DNA from: Segetibacter koreensis DSM 18137
GTDB taxonomy: Bacteria > Bacteroidota > Bacteroidia > Chitinophagales > Chitinophagaceae
NCBI RefSeq assembly: GCF_000374045.1
Contig: NZ_KB893338.1
Coordinates: 1-37,526 of the forward strand
DNA length: 37,526 nucleotides
Direction: 5' to 3'
The notes under the pieces are model-generated. The model did not search any database and was not told the DNA's origin. It saw only the letters and a list, made by a program, of their open reading frames with translations. Position 1 is the stretch's first letter. Every line of letters begins with the position of its first letter. This document shows, piece by piece, positions 1 through 9,191 of this stretch. The position numbers and the translations under genes were made by a program.

Positions 1-1962
1 GTTTCTTACAGTGGTTTTGTAAATGGTGATACTAAAGAAGACCTTGGTGGTACGCTGTCTGTGACAACGACAGCAACTGCTGCAAGTGCAGTAGGTACTT
101 ACCCGATCACAGCAAGTGGTTATACGTCTGCCAACTACAGCATTACTTATGCTCCTGGTACATTGGAAGTGACCAAGAAAGGTTTAATAGTAACTGCTGA
201 TGATAAGACCAAGCCGTACGGCGCTGCTCTTCCTGTATTGACTGTTCATTATACAGGTCTGGTATATGGTGATGCTGCTCCGGCAACGCCTCCAACTATA
301 AGCACTACCGCCACAGCTTCGAGTGATGTAAAAGCTGCGGGTTATCCGATCACTGCCACAGGTGCGGCTGATGGTAACTATAATATCTCTTATGCTCCTG
401 GTACTTTAACTATCACCAAAGTGGATGCGACAATTGCTGTAAACGGTTTCACTGGTACTTATGATGGCGCATCACACGCTGCAACAGGTACAGCAACAGG
501 CGTTGGAGGTGCAAACCTTTCAAGCTTACTTAACCTGGGAAGCAGCTTCACTGACGTGCCAGGCGGTACAGCGAATTGGACTTTCACTGGTGGAACAAAT
601 TATAATGATAAGAATGGCACCGCTTCTATTGTTATCAACAAAGCTTCGACCGGCATAACTGTAGCAAATGCAAGTGGCACACAAGGTGGGTACGTGACAC
701 TGACAGCTACATTGAAAGATGGCTCTAATAACAAACCGTTAAGTGGCAAGACAGTAACTTTCACCTTAAATAATGCAAGTATGGGTACGGCAACGACCGA
801 TGCTAACGGTCTTGCTACTTTACCAAACGTTAAAGCTTGTGGAAATGGGTTAACCCAGGCAAGTTTTGCAGCAGAGACTAACTACTCTGGCTCAACAAGT
901 GCTACAGGAACGTTAACTGCCGCTGCACAAAGCTTTGCATGGAGCGGAACTAATGTAACAGCGACCCCTCAGCAGCTTCCAACAAGTGGAGGCATAACTA
1001 TCACTCCAACTATAACGTTTACAGGATTAACACTTACTAACGTTTCTATAAATTGGGATGATAACACTTCAACTCCAATATCAGGAACAATTACTGGTTC
1101 AGTTTCATCTAGTCATAACTATAAGGTGCCTGGCGTATATGGTCTTAAGCTCACAGGTACAGATGTCTGCGGTAGCACGGTGACTAATATCTACCAATAC
1201 ATAGTTATCTACGATCCAGCAGGTGGTTTTGTAACAGGTGGTGGTTGGTTTAATTCACCGGCAGGAGCTTGTAAAACTGCCCTGACAGCGACAGGAAAGG
1301 CTAATTTTGGTATAAACTCAAAGTATCCGAAAGGATCTACAAAACCAACTGGAGAAACAGAATTTAATTTCCAGGCAGGTAACCTTAAATTCAATAGCAC
1401 GTCTTACCAAGATATGTCTTTGGTAATCGGGGGAGCAAAAGCAACCTATAAAGGTTCTGGAACCATTAACGGAACTGGTAGCTACAGCTTTATGTTAGTT
1501 GCAACGGACGGTGACGTAACAGGCGGAGATGGAGTAGATAGAATACGTATGAAAATCTGGGATAATGTAACAGGTAAGGTAGTTTATGACAACCAAACAG
1601 ATGCCTCAGATAATGCTAATCCAACTACAGCTATCGGCGGAGGTTCAATAGTAATCCATACTGACAAAGCATCTAAACCTATCGAACCAATTGTTAACGC
1701 AGCAATTGTCGTGATCGAACCATTACAACTGAAAGCTTATCCTAACCCAAGCACTCAATACTTTACCGTTAAACTGCAAAGCAGAATAAACGAAAAGGTT
1801 CAACTGAAAGTGTTTGATGTGTCAGGCAAACCAGTGTACTTGACAGAAGGTTCTTCTAACCAGACTTACAGGTTTGGAGATAACTTCACAAGTGGTTCTT
1901 ACTTCCTAAACGTAACCCAGGGAGGCAAACAACAGGTTCTTAAACTGATTAAACTAAAATAA
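1..1962 (+). CDS. T9SS-secreted MBG/Ig-like surface protein, 3' part (5' end outside window)
   Basis: The frame is open from base 1, so the start lies upstream; 653 residues are visible. In order: the end of one MBG-type repeat (about 3-60), a second MBG repeat (about 61-140, with VTADDKTKPYGAALP), a YDG-like repeat (141-214, GFTGTYDGASH), a bacterial Ig-like domain (215-306), a PKD-like domain (307-406), a domain resembling post-COAP-1 (about 408-560, beginning FVTGGGWFNSPAGA), and a T9SS type A sorting domain (about 575-653, AYPNPS then a terminal KLIKLK). MBG and Ig repeats make extended stalks in Bacteroidota adhesins. The tail directs export through T9SS and attachment to the cell surface or release. 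The ligand is unknown. It is the last gene of its unit: a strong terminator follows 31 bases later. GTG at 61 is not the true start because the homologous repeat extends upstream of it. Confidence 0.9.
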   Translation, partial: VSYSGFVNGDTKEDLGGTLSVTTTATAASAVGTYPITASGYTSANYSITYAPGTLEVTKKGLIVTADDKTKPYGAALPVLTVHYTGLVYGDAAPATPPTISTTATASSDVKAAGYPITATGAADGNYNISYAPGTLTITKVDATIAVNGFTGTYDGASHAATGTATGVGGANLSSLLNLGSSFTDVPGGTANWTFTGGTNYNDKNGTASIVINKASTGITVANASGTQGGYVTLTATLKDGSNNKPLSGKTVTFTLNNASMGTATTDANGLATLPNVKACGNGLTQASFAAETNYSGSTSATGTLTAAAQSFAWSGTNVTATPQQLPTSGGITITPTITFTGLTLTNVSINWDDNTSTPISGTITGSVSSSHNYKVPGVYGLKLTGTDVCGSTVTNIYQYIVIYDPAGGFVTGGGWFNSPAGACKTALTATGKANFGINSKYPKGSTKPTGETEFNFQAGNLKFNSTSYQDMSLVIGGAKATYKGSGTINGTGSYSFMLVATDGDVTGGDGVDRIRMKIWDNVTGKVVYDNQTDASDNANPTTAIGGGSIVIHTDKASKPIEPIVNAAIVVIEPLQLKAYPNPSTQYFTVKLQSRINEKVQLKVFDVSGKPVYLTEGSSNQTYRFGDNFTSGSYFLNVTQGGKQQVLKLIKLK

Positions 1963-1993
1963 AACAAACGCTCCTTTTTAAACCCTACCCTAC

Positions 1994-2026
1994 AGAGGCT
2001 GTCCTAAAAAGACAGCCTCTTTTTTT
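1994..2026 (+). terminator. Rho-independent terminator after the MBG protein gene
   Basis: A perfect 10-bp stem (agaggctgtc / gacagcctct) encloses a 7-base loop and is followed by a run of T. It ends the gene that stops at 1962 and faces the convergent gene ending at 2090. Confidence 0.9.
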
Positions 2027-2089
2027 ACAACTATCTTTTTTCAACTATTATTTAAATAAGAGCAAATTTTTGCTTTCAACTCTTAACGC

Positions 2090-2476
2090 TCATTTTTTCA
2101 TTACAAAACGTTTGTAAGCAAAATATATAAGTAACAGCCAGACTATAATTATCAGAATTGCAAAAAACCAGTTATTCTTCTTTGTAATGCCCGCGTTGAC
2201 TTTTAAGCTTTGCCTGGCATCTGATAAAACAATCGCAGGTATAAGTTTTATCGATGCTGAAATTAAAATGGGAACAATAATCAGGTCATCCAATAAACCA
2301 AGAACGGGAATGAAATCAGGAATTAAGTCAATGGGACTTAGTAGGTAACCAACGGTCAGCCCAATAAGAATTTTTGCAGCAAAAGGTGTACGCTTATCCT
2401 TATAAGCCAGCATTAAAACCTGCGATTCTGACTTCAGCTGTCTTGCCCGTTGTTTTAGTTTCGTCAGCAGTTGCAC
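2090..2476 (-). CDS. YkvA/DUF1232 family membrane protein
   Basis: A 128-residue protein. Residues 31-80 carry the DUF1232 (YkvA) signature, including SPIDLIPDFIPVLG and LDDLIIVP, a short hydrophobic hairpin typical of the family. A further hydrophobic helix lies at about 105-123 and ends in a basic tail (FAYKRFVMKK). The start is taken as GTG at 2476: an in-frame stop lies only 18 bases upstream, and the N-terminal amphipathic stretch before KDKRTPFAAK is normal for the family. There is no recognisable Shine-Dalgarno sequence. The biochemical role of the family is not established; members are predicted small membrane proteins. It stands alone between convergent and divergent neighbours. Confidence 0.85.
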   Translation of the reverse strand: MQLLTKLKQRARQLKSESQVLMLAYKDKRTPFAAKILIGLTVGYLLSPIDLIPDFIPVLGLLDDLIIVPILISASIKLIPAIVLSDARQSLKVNAGITKKNNWFFAILIIIVWLLLIYFAYKRFVMKK

Positions 2477-2712
2477 AAATGTTCTTTTTAATCAATAGTA
2501 TATTTAGAATAATAAAACCCTTCTTGTATATAAACGGTGTTTTGTTGCAATAACAAAGCCGTCGGTATTAGAACAAAAGTTTTGAGATTAATGGAGAAAA
2601 GTAATGGACAATCAAAGAGATCAATAACTTTTTTTCATTTTTGTAGACATAACGGGGTATTTTGTCGCATTCTTTATTAAACACATTTACTTTATAGCTT
2701 ATTTTGCTTATA

Positions 2713-3750
2713 ATGAAATTGCCTTTTAAGTTAAGCAGGTGGGTGTTTATTGTTCTTCATATTACCTTCTGGTTACTATTGTTCTCGCTGCCATTTTTAT
2801 TGCAGATGTATTCAGAAAAAAGAGCAGCAACTACTGATAAACATCAACCCGGAATTGCCTTTTATATTTTAAAGTGTCTTTTCTGGACAGCCTTCTTTTA
2901 TATCAATGCCTACATTCTATTTCCCCGTCTTTTTTATAAGAGAGATTACGGAAAATACATTTTATCCCTTATTGCTTTACTGGCAGGCTGCCTTGTATTG
3001 GAATTAGGTTATTTCGTATTGACAGACTCTCTAACGCACTTCCATTTACGTGGTTTTATTTTGTTCAATACATTCCCTTTCTTATTTATTCTGGCTTGCA
3101 GCACTGCTTACAAAATGTTTTTGGACCGGGCAGAAACAGAAAGGCTGGCAAGCCAAAAGGAAACAGAACATTTAAAAACAGAACTAGCTTTTTTACGGTC
3201 GCAAATAAGCCCTCATTTTATGTTTAATGTACTAAACGGGATGGTGGCATTGGCAAGAAAAAAATCTGACCTGGTAGAACCATCGCTTATCAAGCTTTCC
3301 TCGATTATGCGATACATGTTGTATGAGAATGATGAGGAAAAAGTTTCACTCGAGAAAGAACTTGAATATCTCCAAAGCTACATTGATTTACAGAAGCAAC
3401 GTTTTGGTAAAAGCATAACTGTTACCACTACTATAGAAACTATTGATAAGCCTTACTATATTGAACCTATGCTGCTGATACCTTTTGTGGAAAATGCATT
3501 CAAGCATGGAACAGGCTTAGTGCATGACGCAGAAATTCGCATTTGCCTGAGGGCCACAAATGGACTGTTACATTTTTCTGTAGCGAATCGTTATGCTGAG
3601 GAGTCAACAGAGATAAAAGATAAAACTAGCGGAATTGGACTAAACAATGTACACAGAAGATTAAATTTGTTGTACAAAAACACTCATACACTTGACATAA
3701 AAAAGAACGATGGCTTTTTTATCGTTTCACTTAAATTAAATCTGATATAA
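2713..3750 (+). CDS. LytS-type sensor histidine kinase
   Basis: A 345-residue membrane kinase from ATG 2713; a TTG nine bases upstream is the less likely start. Four hydrophobic segments occupy about residues 10-125 (FIVLHITFWLLLFSLPFLL is the first). A short coiled linker follows, then the His_kinase (PF06580) domain with phospho-acceptor H168 in SQISPHFMFN. The ATPase domain has an N-box around residues 255-268 (PFVENAFKHGTG) and a G-box near 306-317 (SGIGLNNVHRRL). No periplasmic sensor domain is seen, so the signal is probably sensed in or near the membrane. Its stop overlaps the ATG of the response regulator (TAATG), which indicates translational coupling and a cognate pair. Confidence 0.93.
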   Translation: MKLPFKLSRWVFIVLHITFWLLLFSLPFLLQMYSEKRAATTDKHQPGIAFYILKCLFWTAFFYINAYILFPRLFYKRDYGKYILSLIALLAGCLVLELGYFVLTDSLTHFHLRGFILFNTFPFLFILACSTAYKMFLDRAETERLASQKETEHLKTELAFLRSQISPHFMFNVLNGMVALARKKSDLVEPSLIKLSSIMRYMLYENDEEKVSLEKELEYLQSYIDLQKQRFGKSITVTTTIETIDKPYYIEPMLLIPFVENAFKHGTGLVHDAEIRICLRATNGLLHFSVANRYAEESTEIKDKTSGIGLNNVHRRLNLLYKNTHTLDIKKNDGFFIVSLKLNLI

Positions 3751-4466
3751 TGCGATGCGTGGCCATAGATGACGAAGAATTAGCTTTAGAATTACTGGAA
3801 GACAATATCAGTAAAGTTCCTTATTTAGAGTTGGTGGGTAGTTTTAATAATCCGCTCGAGGCAATAAGTACGATACAGGAACAAAAAATAGATCTTGTTT
3901 TTTTAGACATACAAATGCCGGGGCTAACCGGTTTGCAGTTTATAAAAAGCCTTAATCCCAAACCGATGTTTATCATGATAACTGCATATGAAAAATATGC
4001 ATTGGATGGCTTTGACCTTGATGTAGTGGATTATTTACTAAAACCAGTTTCCCTTGAAAGGTTTATAAAAGCCTGTAACAAAGCGTGGGAATTACATAAA
4101 TTAAAGAATAAACCAATTGAAGTATCTAAAGAAGCTGAACCTGCCTACTTTTTTATAAATGCTGACTATAGTCATGTGAAAGTTGATTTTGCTGATATCA
4201 TTTGGGTAGAAGGCTTAAAGGATTATTTAAGAATACATCTTAAAGGAAATGCTAAACCAATTGTAGCCAGGCTAAGTATGAAAAGCATTGAAGAACAGTT
4301 GCCGGCATCCATGTTCATCCGTATTCAGAAATCTTACATTGTATCCATACAGCACATAACATCGGTAAGAAAGAACAGCGTTTTCGTAGGATCAATTGAA
4401 CTCCCTATTGGGGATAACTATAAAGACCAGGTACTTGCCCTGGTTCAAAGCAACCTGAATTCCTGA
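3750..4466 (+). CDS. LytTR-family response regulator
   Basis: A 238-residue transcription factor. The receiver domain (1-120) has the acidic pair D7/D8, phospho-acceptor D53 in LVFLDIQMPG, T78 and K98 (YLLKPVS). The C-terminal LytTR DNA-binding domain covers about 135-238, with IIWVEGLKDYLRIHL and FIRIQKSYIVSIQHI. It overlaps the kinase stop by one base, so the two are made from one transcript. LytTR regulators usually bind direct repeats upstream of envelope or secretion genes. Its targets here are not shown by the sequence; the neighbouring yceI-like and receptor genes are possible but unproven. No terminator follows, and a separate promoter precedes the next gene. Confidence 0.94.
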   Translation: MRCVAIDDEELALELLEDNISKVPYLELVGSFNNPLEAISTIQEQKIDLVFLDIQMPGLTGLQFIKSLNPKPMFIMITAYEKYALDGFDLDVVDYLLKPVSLERFIKACNKAWELHKLKNKPIEVSKEAEPAYFFINADYSHVKVDFADIIWVEGLKDYLRIHLKGNAKPIVARLSMKSIEEQLPASMFIRIQKSYIVSIQHITSVRKNSVFVGSIELPIGDNYKDQVLALVQSNLNS

Positions 4467-4557
4467 TAAAAAACGGAGTTAGATGAAAGTTTTTCCCATT
4501 TGGTCGCAGAATATGCCGCTTTAGTATATTACCACATTCAACTTCAACGTGTCAATT

Positions 4558-4565
4558 TATATTTG
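4558..4565 (+). promoter_or_regulatory. Bacteroidota-type -7 element upstream of the YceI gene
   Basis: The sequence TATATTTG exactly matches the TAnnTTTG consensus and lies 30 bases before the ATG at 4596, implying a 5' leader of about 25 bases. No convincing -33 TTG is visible. Confidence 0.6.
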
Positions 4566-4595
4566 AAACCACTTAACCTTTAAAATTACAATTTA

Positions 4596-5243
4596 ATGAA
4601 AAAAGTTTTTTTATCTTCTTTTGCAATTGCTGTTGTAGCTATTTCTACATCAGCGTTCACTCCCGCGAAGCATACATCAGAAACGACTGCAGAAAAAAAA
4701 GAAAAAGCTGCCAGAGACGTGCCTGCAAAATGGACTGCCGATAAAGCGCACTCAAGTGTAAAGTTTACAGTTACACACCTTGTAGTATCTGAAGTAGAAG
4801 GCAGATTTAAAATGTTTGATGGTTCTATGGAAACATCAAAACCTGACTTTTCTGATGCCAAAATAAATTTTACCGTAGATGTTAACTCTGTGGATACAGA
4901 CAATGAAATGCGTGACAAGGATCTGAAGGGTGAAAACTTTTTTGCCGCTGATAAATATCCCCAAATGAAATTTGTAGGATCATCATTTACTCCCGCCGGT
5001 GGAAACAAATACAAACTGGCCGGCAACCTTACTATAAAGGATGTCACTAAACCTGTGGTGTTTGACGTAACCTATGGAGGAACTGCAAATGCAATGGGAA
5101 AAACAAAAATGGGTTTTAAAGCCAAAACGACAATTGACAGGTTTGACTATAACCTAAAGTGGAACAAAGCTACAGAAGCTGGTGGCCTGGTGGTAAGCAA
5201 AGACGTTGACTTGGTTGTAAATGTCGAATTGAATAAAGAATAA
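4596..5243 (+). CDS. Secreted YceI family protein
   Basis: A 215-residue protein with a Sec signal peptide (MKKVFLSSFAIAVVAISTSA), then a short acidic/lysine-rich spacer and a YceI domain from about residue 45. Family hallmarks are WTADKAHSSVKFTVTHL at the start, the middle segment DVNSVDTDNEMRDKDL with FFAADKYPQMKF, and the closing LTIKDVTKPVVFDVTYGG. YceI proteins are periplasmic lipocalin-like barrels that bind long isoprenoid or lipid molecules; the ligand here is unknown. It has its own promoter-like element and terminator, so it is probably transcribed alone although it follows the two-component pair. Length and start are normal for the family. Confidence 0.93.
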   Translation: MKKVFLSSFAIAVVAISTSAFTPAKHTSETTAEKKEKAARDVPAKWTADKAHSSVKFTVTHLVVSEVEGRFKMFDGSMETSKPDFSDAKINFTVDVNSVDTDNEMRDKDLKGENFFAADKYPQMKFVGSSFTPAGGNKYKLAGNLTIKDVTKPVVFDVTYGGTANAMGKTKMGFKAKTTIDRFDYNLKWNKATEAGGLVVSKDVDLVVNVELNKE

Positions 5244-5263
5244 GCATTTCGTTATATTATTGT

Positions 5264-5293
5264 AAAAGCCGGTATCATTTGCCGGCTTTTTTC
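5264..5293 (+). terminator. Rho-independent terminator after the YceI gene
   Basis: A perfect 9-bp stem (aaaagccgg / ccggctttt) with a 9-base loop, ending in a T run, 20 bases after the YceI stop. The rest of the gap to the receptor gene holds AT-rich sequence and the promoter element listed next. Confidence 0.9.
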
Positions 5294-5569
5294 GTTTTCC
5301 CTTTAAGCAAGATAGATGAAATACGGAAAACCTTTTTAATAATAAGCATTTAATTTTTCATAAGATTTGAAATATCCTTCCTACAATTTCGTTTGTATGC
5401 AGTACCTATTATAGGTTAAAACAGGCAGGGCATAAAAGGCTGATAAAAAAATTTTTTAGAACAAAACTTCTATTTTTATTTCTTTAAATCCTCCAGGAAG
5501 ATATCTACAATTTTGTCGCACAATTTTTCCGCTTTGTCTCAATTACTCAATCAAAAAAAATTAGCAGCG

Positions 5570-5577
5570 TACATTTG
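5570..5577 (+). promoter_or_regulatory. Bacteroidota-type -7 element upstream of the outer-membrane receptor
   Basis: TACATTTG matches TAnnTTTG. Transcription would begin near 5584, so the upstream TTG codon at 5575 cannot be the start and the ATG at 5602 (or 5608) is favoured. A TTTG at 5533-5536 is too far upstream to be the normal -33 element. Confidence 0.55.
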
Positions 5578-5601
5578 TATTCGCTTCTAAAAGCAAACAT
5601 T

Positions 5602-8232
5602 ATGTTTATGAAAAAAGTTTTATTTGTTTTCGGGCTCATTTTGATATGTTTAAATATATCAGCACAAATGCCCGGTGGAGGAATGGCAGGTAATCAAAAA
5701 GTGCCATCTATTGGTCACATTTATGGCAAACTTGTAGATAGTGCAGGAAAGCCTGTGAGCGATGCCTCTGTAATCTTACTGCACAGTAAGTTTGATTCGG
5801 CTACCAAAAAAAGTAAGGAAGTTTTATTAAAAGGTATTTCTACCAAGTCAAACGGAGAGTTTGATTTTGATCAACTTCCTGTTTTCGGCCAGCTTAAATT
5901 AAAAGTTTCTGCTACCGGTTTCAAACCTTTTGAAGAGGCTGTGTCCTTTATGCCAGGTATGGGAAAAGGTATGAAGGCTGCAACACCTCCGCCAGGACAG
6001 GGACAGGCACCTGATGTATCTGCCATGTCTGCAATGTTTGACAAAGACCTCGGCAAAATTAAAATGTCAGGAGATATAAAGAAACTACAGGACGTAACAG
6101 TTACAACCACTAACTCAGCTTTGAAATTAGATATAGACAAAAAAGTATTTAATGTAGATAAGAATATAGTTAGCTCAGGAGGAACTGCGCTGGACGTTAT
6201 GAAAAATGTACCATCAGTGCAAGTGGATATTGATGGTAACGTAAAACTTAGAAACAGTGCGCCTCAACTATATATAGATGGACGGCCTACCACTCTTTCG
6301 CTCGATCAAATTCCTGCCGATGCTATTGAAAATGTCGAGGTGATTACGAATCCTTCAGCCAAATATGACGCATCTGGTGGTAACGCGGGCATACTAAATA
6401 TTGTATTGAAAAAGAACAGGAAAACAGGCTACAATGGTAACCTGATGGCAGGTGTCGATAAAAGAGGCGCAGTAAACGGTGGAGCAAATTTTAGCATTCG
6501 CCAGGGAAAGTTTAATGTGTCAATCAATGGTATGGCAAATCAAAATAAAGGGATTGCCAACGGGTATACAGACTTGACAAGATTAGGAAATTCTCCTTCT
6601 GTCTTTACTCACCAGGACAACAGCAGCAAAACAAATGGCGCTTTTATGTTTGGAAGCGCAGGTGTTGATTATTTTGCTACCAACAAAACCACTTTTTCGC
6701 TAACCGGCATCAAAGTGCATGGAAAGTTTTCACCCGGTGATGTCATAAATGCTTATACAGACAGTATGCTTACCGGTGGTACCGTCAGAAATTTTGCTAC
6801 CCGTAACGCTGCTACATCAAGAGAATTCAATGCAAACGGTTTACAGTTCGGCGTAAAACACCTTTTTGAAAAACAAGGTGAAGAATGGACAGCTGACGCC
6901 AATTATTTCTCGGGTAAAAACAGCGGCGATGCATTTTATGCCACAGACTCAATGAATAGCGCGAAAATTAAATACGCAACAGAAAATCAGAAGGTTTTAA
7001 ATAGTGGCAACAATACCTTTCTTACTGTTCAAACCGATTATACCAATCCTATAACAAGCAAAACAAAACTGGAGACAGGTTTAAGAGCGCAAATACGTAA
7101 AACAGAGTTCAACAACGATAACTTCATCCAGGAAAACGGAGGACTATATACTAAGCTTCCTAATGCTGCAAGTAATTATACAAACAAAGACATGGTTTAT
7201 GCGGCGTATGCGTCAATAACAAGTACCATTAAGAATTTTGGTTACAAATTAGGACTGCGGGCAGAAAGCTCAAATTATAATGCAGAACTATTAAATACCG
7301 GTGACAAGTTCAAAAACAAGTATCCTATATCTTTATTTCCTTCGATATTCTTTAGTCAGAAGTTGAATAATAAGCAGGAACTTCAATTGAGCTACACTCG
7401 TCGTATCAACAGGCCAAACTTTTTTAACCAAATACCTTATACCGATCGTTCTGATAAACTGAATGTGACCGTTGGTAACCCTAATCTCGTTCCGGAATTC
7501 ACCAATTCGATAGAAGCTTCTTACAGCAAAACATTTGCAAAAAACAATAATTTGCTTGCTTCCTTATATTATAAAAGAACAGAAAACTTGATAACTCCAT
7601 TTTTTACCGGTGAAATTGATCCTATCACAAATGGCTATATTAAAACGTATGTAAATGCAAACTCTAGTTATGCTTACGGAGCAGAATTGACATCGGTAAA
7701 CTACCTGACAAAATGGTATGATGTAACAACCAATGTCAACATCTATAACTCAAAGATCAATACTGACAATGTAACCAAAAATTCGCAGGATGCAATGTTA
7801 AGCTGGTTTGGAAAAATCAACAACAACTTTAAACTTCCTAAAAGCTTCACGATACAATTATCAGGAAACTATCAGTCTAAAACCAATTTGCCTGTAAATA
7901 ACAACCAGCAGCAGTTTGGCCCACCACAACAAGCGCAATCTGCATCACAAGGATACATCAAGGCTTTCTACGCTGTTGATGCAGCAATTAGAAAAACCTT
8001 CCTGAAAAATAATGCCGCTTCAATTTCTTTAAGTTTCAGCGATATTTTCAGATCGAGGAAACAATTCCAACATTCTGAAAGTGATTTATTCATCCAGGAC
8101 TACTCGAGGCTTCGTGATCCGCAAATGATCAAATTAAACTTTACTTATCGTTTCGGACAAATGGATATGTCTATTTTCAAGCGCAAGAACATGAAGAATG
8201 CAGGAGAAGGAATGCAGGCGACCCAGATGTAA
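5602..8232 (+). CDS. Outer-membrane beta-barrel protein (CarboxypepD_reg, TonB plug, OMP_b-brl_3)
   Basis: An 876-residue protein from ATG 5602; ATG 5608 is equally possible and leaves the signal peptide MKKVLFVFGLILICLNISAQ. Residues about 39-115 form a CarboxypepD_reg-like fold (GHIYGKLVDSAGKPVSDASV). A Gly/Met/Pro-rich linker follows to about 150. The plug lies at about 175-273 (LDVMKNVPSVQVD, QLYIDGRPTTLSLDQIP, VITNPSAKYDASG), and the rest is a barrel with alternating beta strands such as YKLGLRAESSNYNAE. The last strand (MIKLNFTYRFG) is followed by a polar tail of about 25 residues. This domain order matches the outer membrane beta-barrel family next to SusC-like receptors, but no SusD partner is present, so polysaccharide uptake is not implied. 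The substrate is unknown. It is monocistronic, with its own promoter and terminator. Confidence 0.9.
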   Translation: MFMKKVLFVFGLILICLNISAQMPGGGMAGNQKVPSIGHIYGKLVDSAGKPVSDASVILLHSKFDSATKKSKEVLLKGISTKSNGEFDFDQLPVFGQLKLKVSATGFKPFEEAVSFMPGMGKGMKAATPPPGQGQAPDVSAMSAMFDKDLGKIKMSGDIKKLQDVTVTTTNSALKLDIDKKVFNVDKNIVSSGGTALDVMKNVPSVQVDIDGNVKLRNSAPQLYIDGRPTTLSLDQIPADAIENVEVITNPSAKYDASGGNAGILNIVLKKNRKTGYNGNLMAGVDKRGAVNGGANFSIRQGKFNVSINGMANQNKGIANGYTDLTRLGNSPSVFTHQDNSSKTNGAFMFGSAGVDYFATNKTTFSLTGIKVHGKFSPGDVINAYTDSMLTGGTVRNFATRNAATSREFNANGLQFGVKHLFEKQGEEWTADANYFSGKNSGDAFYATDSMNSAKIKYATENQKVLNSGNNTFLTVQTDYTNPITSKTKLETGLRAQIRKTEFNNDNFIQENGGLYTKLPNAASNYTNKDMVYAAYASITSTIKNFGYKLGLRAESSNYNAELLNTGDKFKNKYPISLFPSIFFSQKLNNKQELQLSYTRRINRPNFFNQIPYTDRSDKLNVTVGNPNLVPEFTNSIEASYSKTFAKNNNLLASLYYKRTENLITPFFTGEIDPITNGYIKTYVNANSSYAYGAELTSVNYLTKWYDVTTNVNIYNSKINTDNVTKNSQDAMLSWFGKINNNFKLPKSFTIQLSGNYQSKTNLPVNNNQQQFGPPQQAQSASQGYIKAFYAVDAAIRKTFLKNNAASISLSFSDIFRSRKQFQHSESDLFIQDYSRLRDPQMIKLNFTYRFGQMDMSIFKRKNMKNAGEGMQATQM

Positions 8233-8275
8233 ACAGGTGATAATCAAACGTATTTATTTTTAAAATGCAGGAAAA

Positions 8276-8304
8276 GCCTGAAGCAAATTGCTTCAGGCCT
8301 TTTT
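8276..8304 (+). terminator. Rho-independent terminator after the outer-membrane receptor
   Basis: A stem of 9 bp (gcctgaagc / gcttcaggc) with a 5-base loop and a T5 tail, 44 bases after the receptor stop. Confidence 0.9.
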
Positions 8305-8490
8305 AATACTGAGTAAATAAATTCTCATTTTCTTGCAAAAAAGGCCAATGACCTAATTTATCGAGAACAGTAGAACAATGTAAAAGATCGTCGCACTTTT
8401 ACTAACAATTCCGTGGTAATTTTCCTATCTTGGTATGATTATTTGATTAACTAGTTTGTTAATATTTTTTTAAACTTTAAATTTTATTTT

Positions 8491-8649
8491 ATGGGCAATC
8501 TTTTGTATATCATCGCGGTGATATTAATTATTGGATGGCTGTTGGGATTTTTTGCTTTTCATGCTGGAGGAATAATCCATATTCTGTTAGTAATTGCTGT
8601 CATTGCTATCATTTTGCAGGTCATCAGGGGAGGCAGAACTGGCGTTTAG
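8491..8649 (+). CDS. Small lmo0937-type membrane protein
   Basis: A 52-residue ORF starting with ATG 8491: MGNLLYIIAVILIIGWLLGF, then a short loop (FAFHAGGIIH) and a second hydrophobic segment (ILLVIAVIAIILQVIRG) ending GGRTGV. Two helices around a conserved G-W-L-x-G-F and a closing basic RGG tail match the lmo0937/DUF5670 family of tiny membrane proteins, often reported as stress induced and of unknown function. The upstream leader (8461-8490) is T-rich with no Shine-Dalgarno sequence, as in its neighbours. It stands alone between two terminators. Confidence 0.82.
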   Translation: MGNLLYIIAVILIIGWLLGFFAFHAGGIIHILLVIAVIAIILQVIRGGRTGV

Positions 8650-9191
8650 TCCGGGATAAGATAAAATTATTTGAGGTTTAATAAATAATATTTCTTCTAT
8701 ATTTTTATTTGCGTTCTTAATAAAAAATAAATAAAGAAAATATTATGAAGAAGAATATTGAATACTGAGGTGAATAATAATTACAAAAAAGAGGATTGTT
8801 CTATGAGCAATCCTCTTTTCAATTATAGGAAGCCATAACGTATTATTTTAAGTAAATACTGGTCTTTTCCGATTGTTTTCTGGTGCTAACAATGCTGTTC
8901 GTGCTTCTTCCCATATTTTGCGGATTTCGGCTATTATTTCTCTTGCGCAACTATATTAAGTTATCTCACGTTATTGCTTATAGTAACTCTGTACGTAAAG
9001 TTTTCCAGCATCATCTGCATTTATTAGCCGGACTTAATTTACCTGTAACAAAAGATTACTTCATACGTATTACCAAAAACCAGGAATTATATTAAGATTT
9101 TTCTTCGCAATCTTTGAAGAGCGAAGGATTTGTATCTTATAAAAATCCATTCTTTTTTTAAAAAAGCTCTAACCTTAAAAAATAAAAAACA
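8650..9191. other. Intergenic region, 540 bases, no convincing gene
   Basis: It contains the hairpin at 8787-8819 and, just before it, AT-rich imperfect inverted sequence (8683-8745). A GTG-started frame at 8883-9095 (70 codons) encodes no recognisable protein and was not accepted. A weak hairpin (cttcgc / gcgaag) near 9105-9126 precedes the next gene and may lie in its leader. No clear TAnnTTTG was found for the gene at 9192. Confidence 0.5.
8787..8825 (+). terminator. Rho-independent terminator or strong intergenic hairpin
   Basis: A perfect 12-bp stem (aaaagaggattg / caatcctctttt) with a 9-base loop. The stem ends in A and T runs, so it could act in either direction. It is 137 bases after the lmo0937-type gene, the only gene it can terminate on this strand. 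Confidence 0.75.

Noticed and set aside
61-1962. GTG at 61 as the start of the MBG gene
   Set aside because: The frame is open to base 1, and the upstream residues complete an MBG repeat.
2638-2664. Promoter before the histidine kinase (tttttg, then tattttg)
   Set aside because: The -7 lacks one base of the consensus and the spacing to the -33-like element is too short (about 14 bases).
8883-9095. 70-codon frame with hydrophobic start
   Set aside because: GTG start, no recognisable domain, low complexity of codons, no leader signal; sits in an intergenic region next to a terminator.
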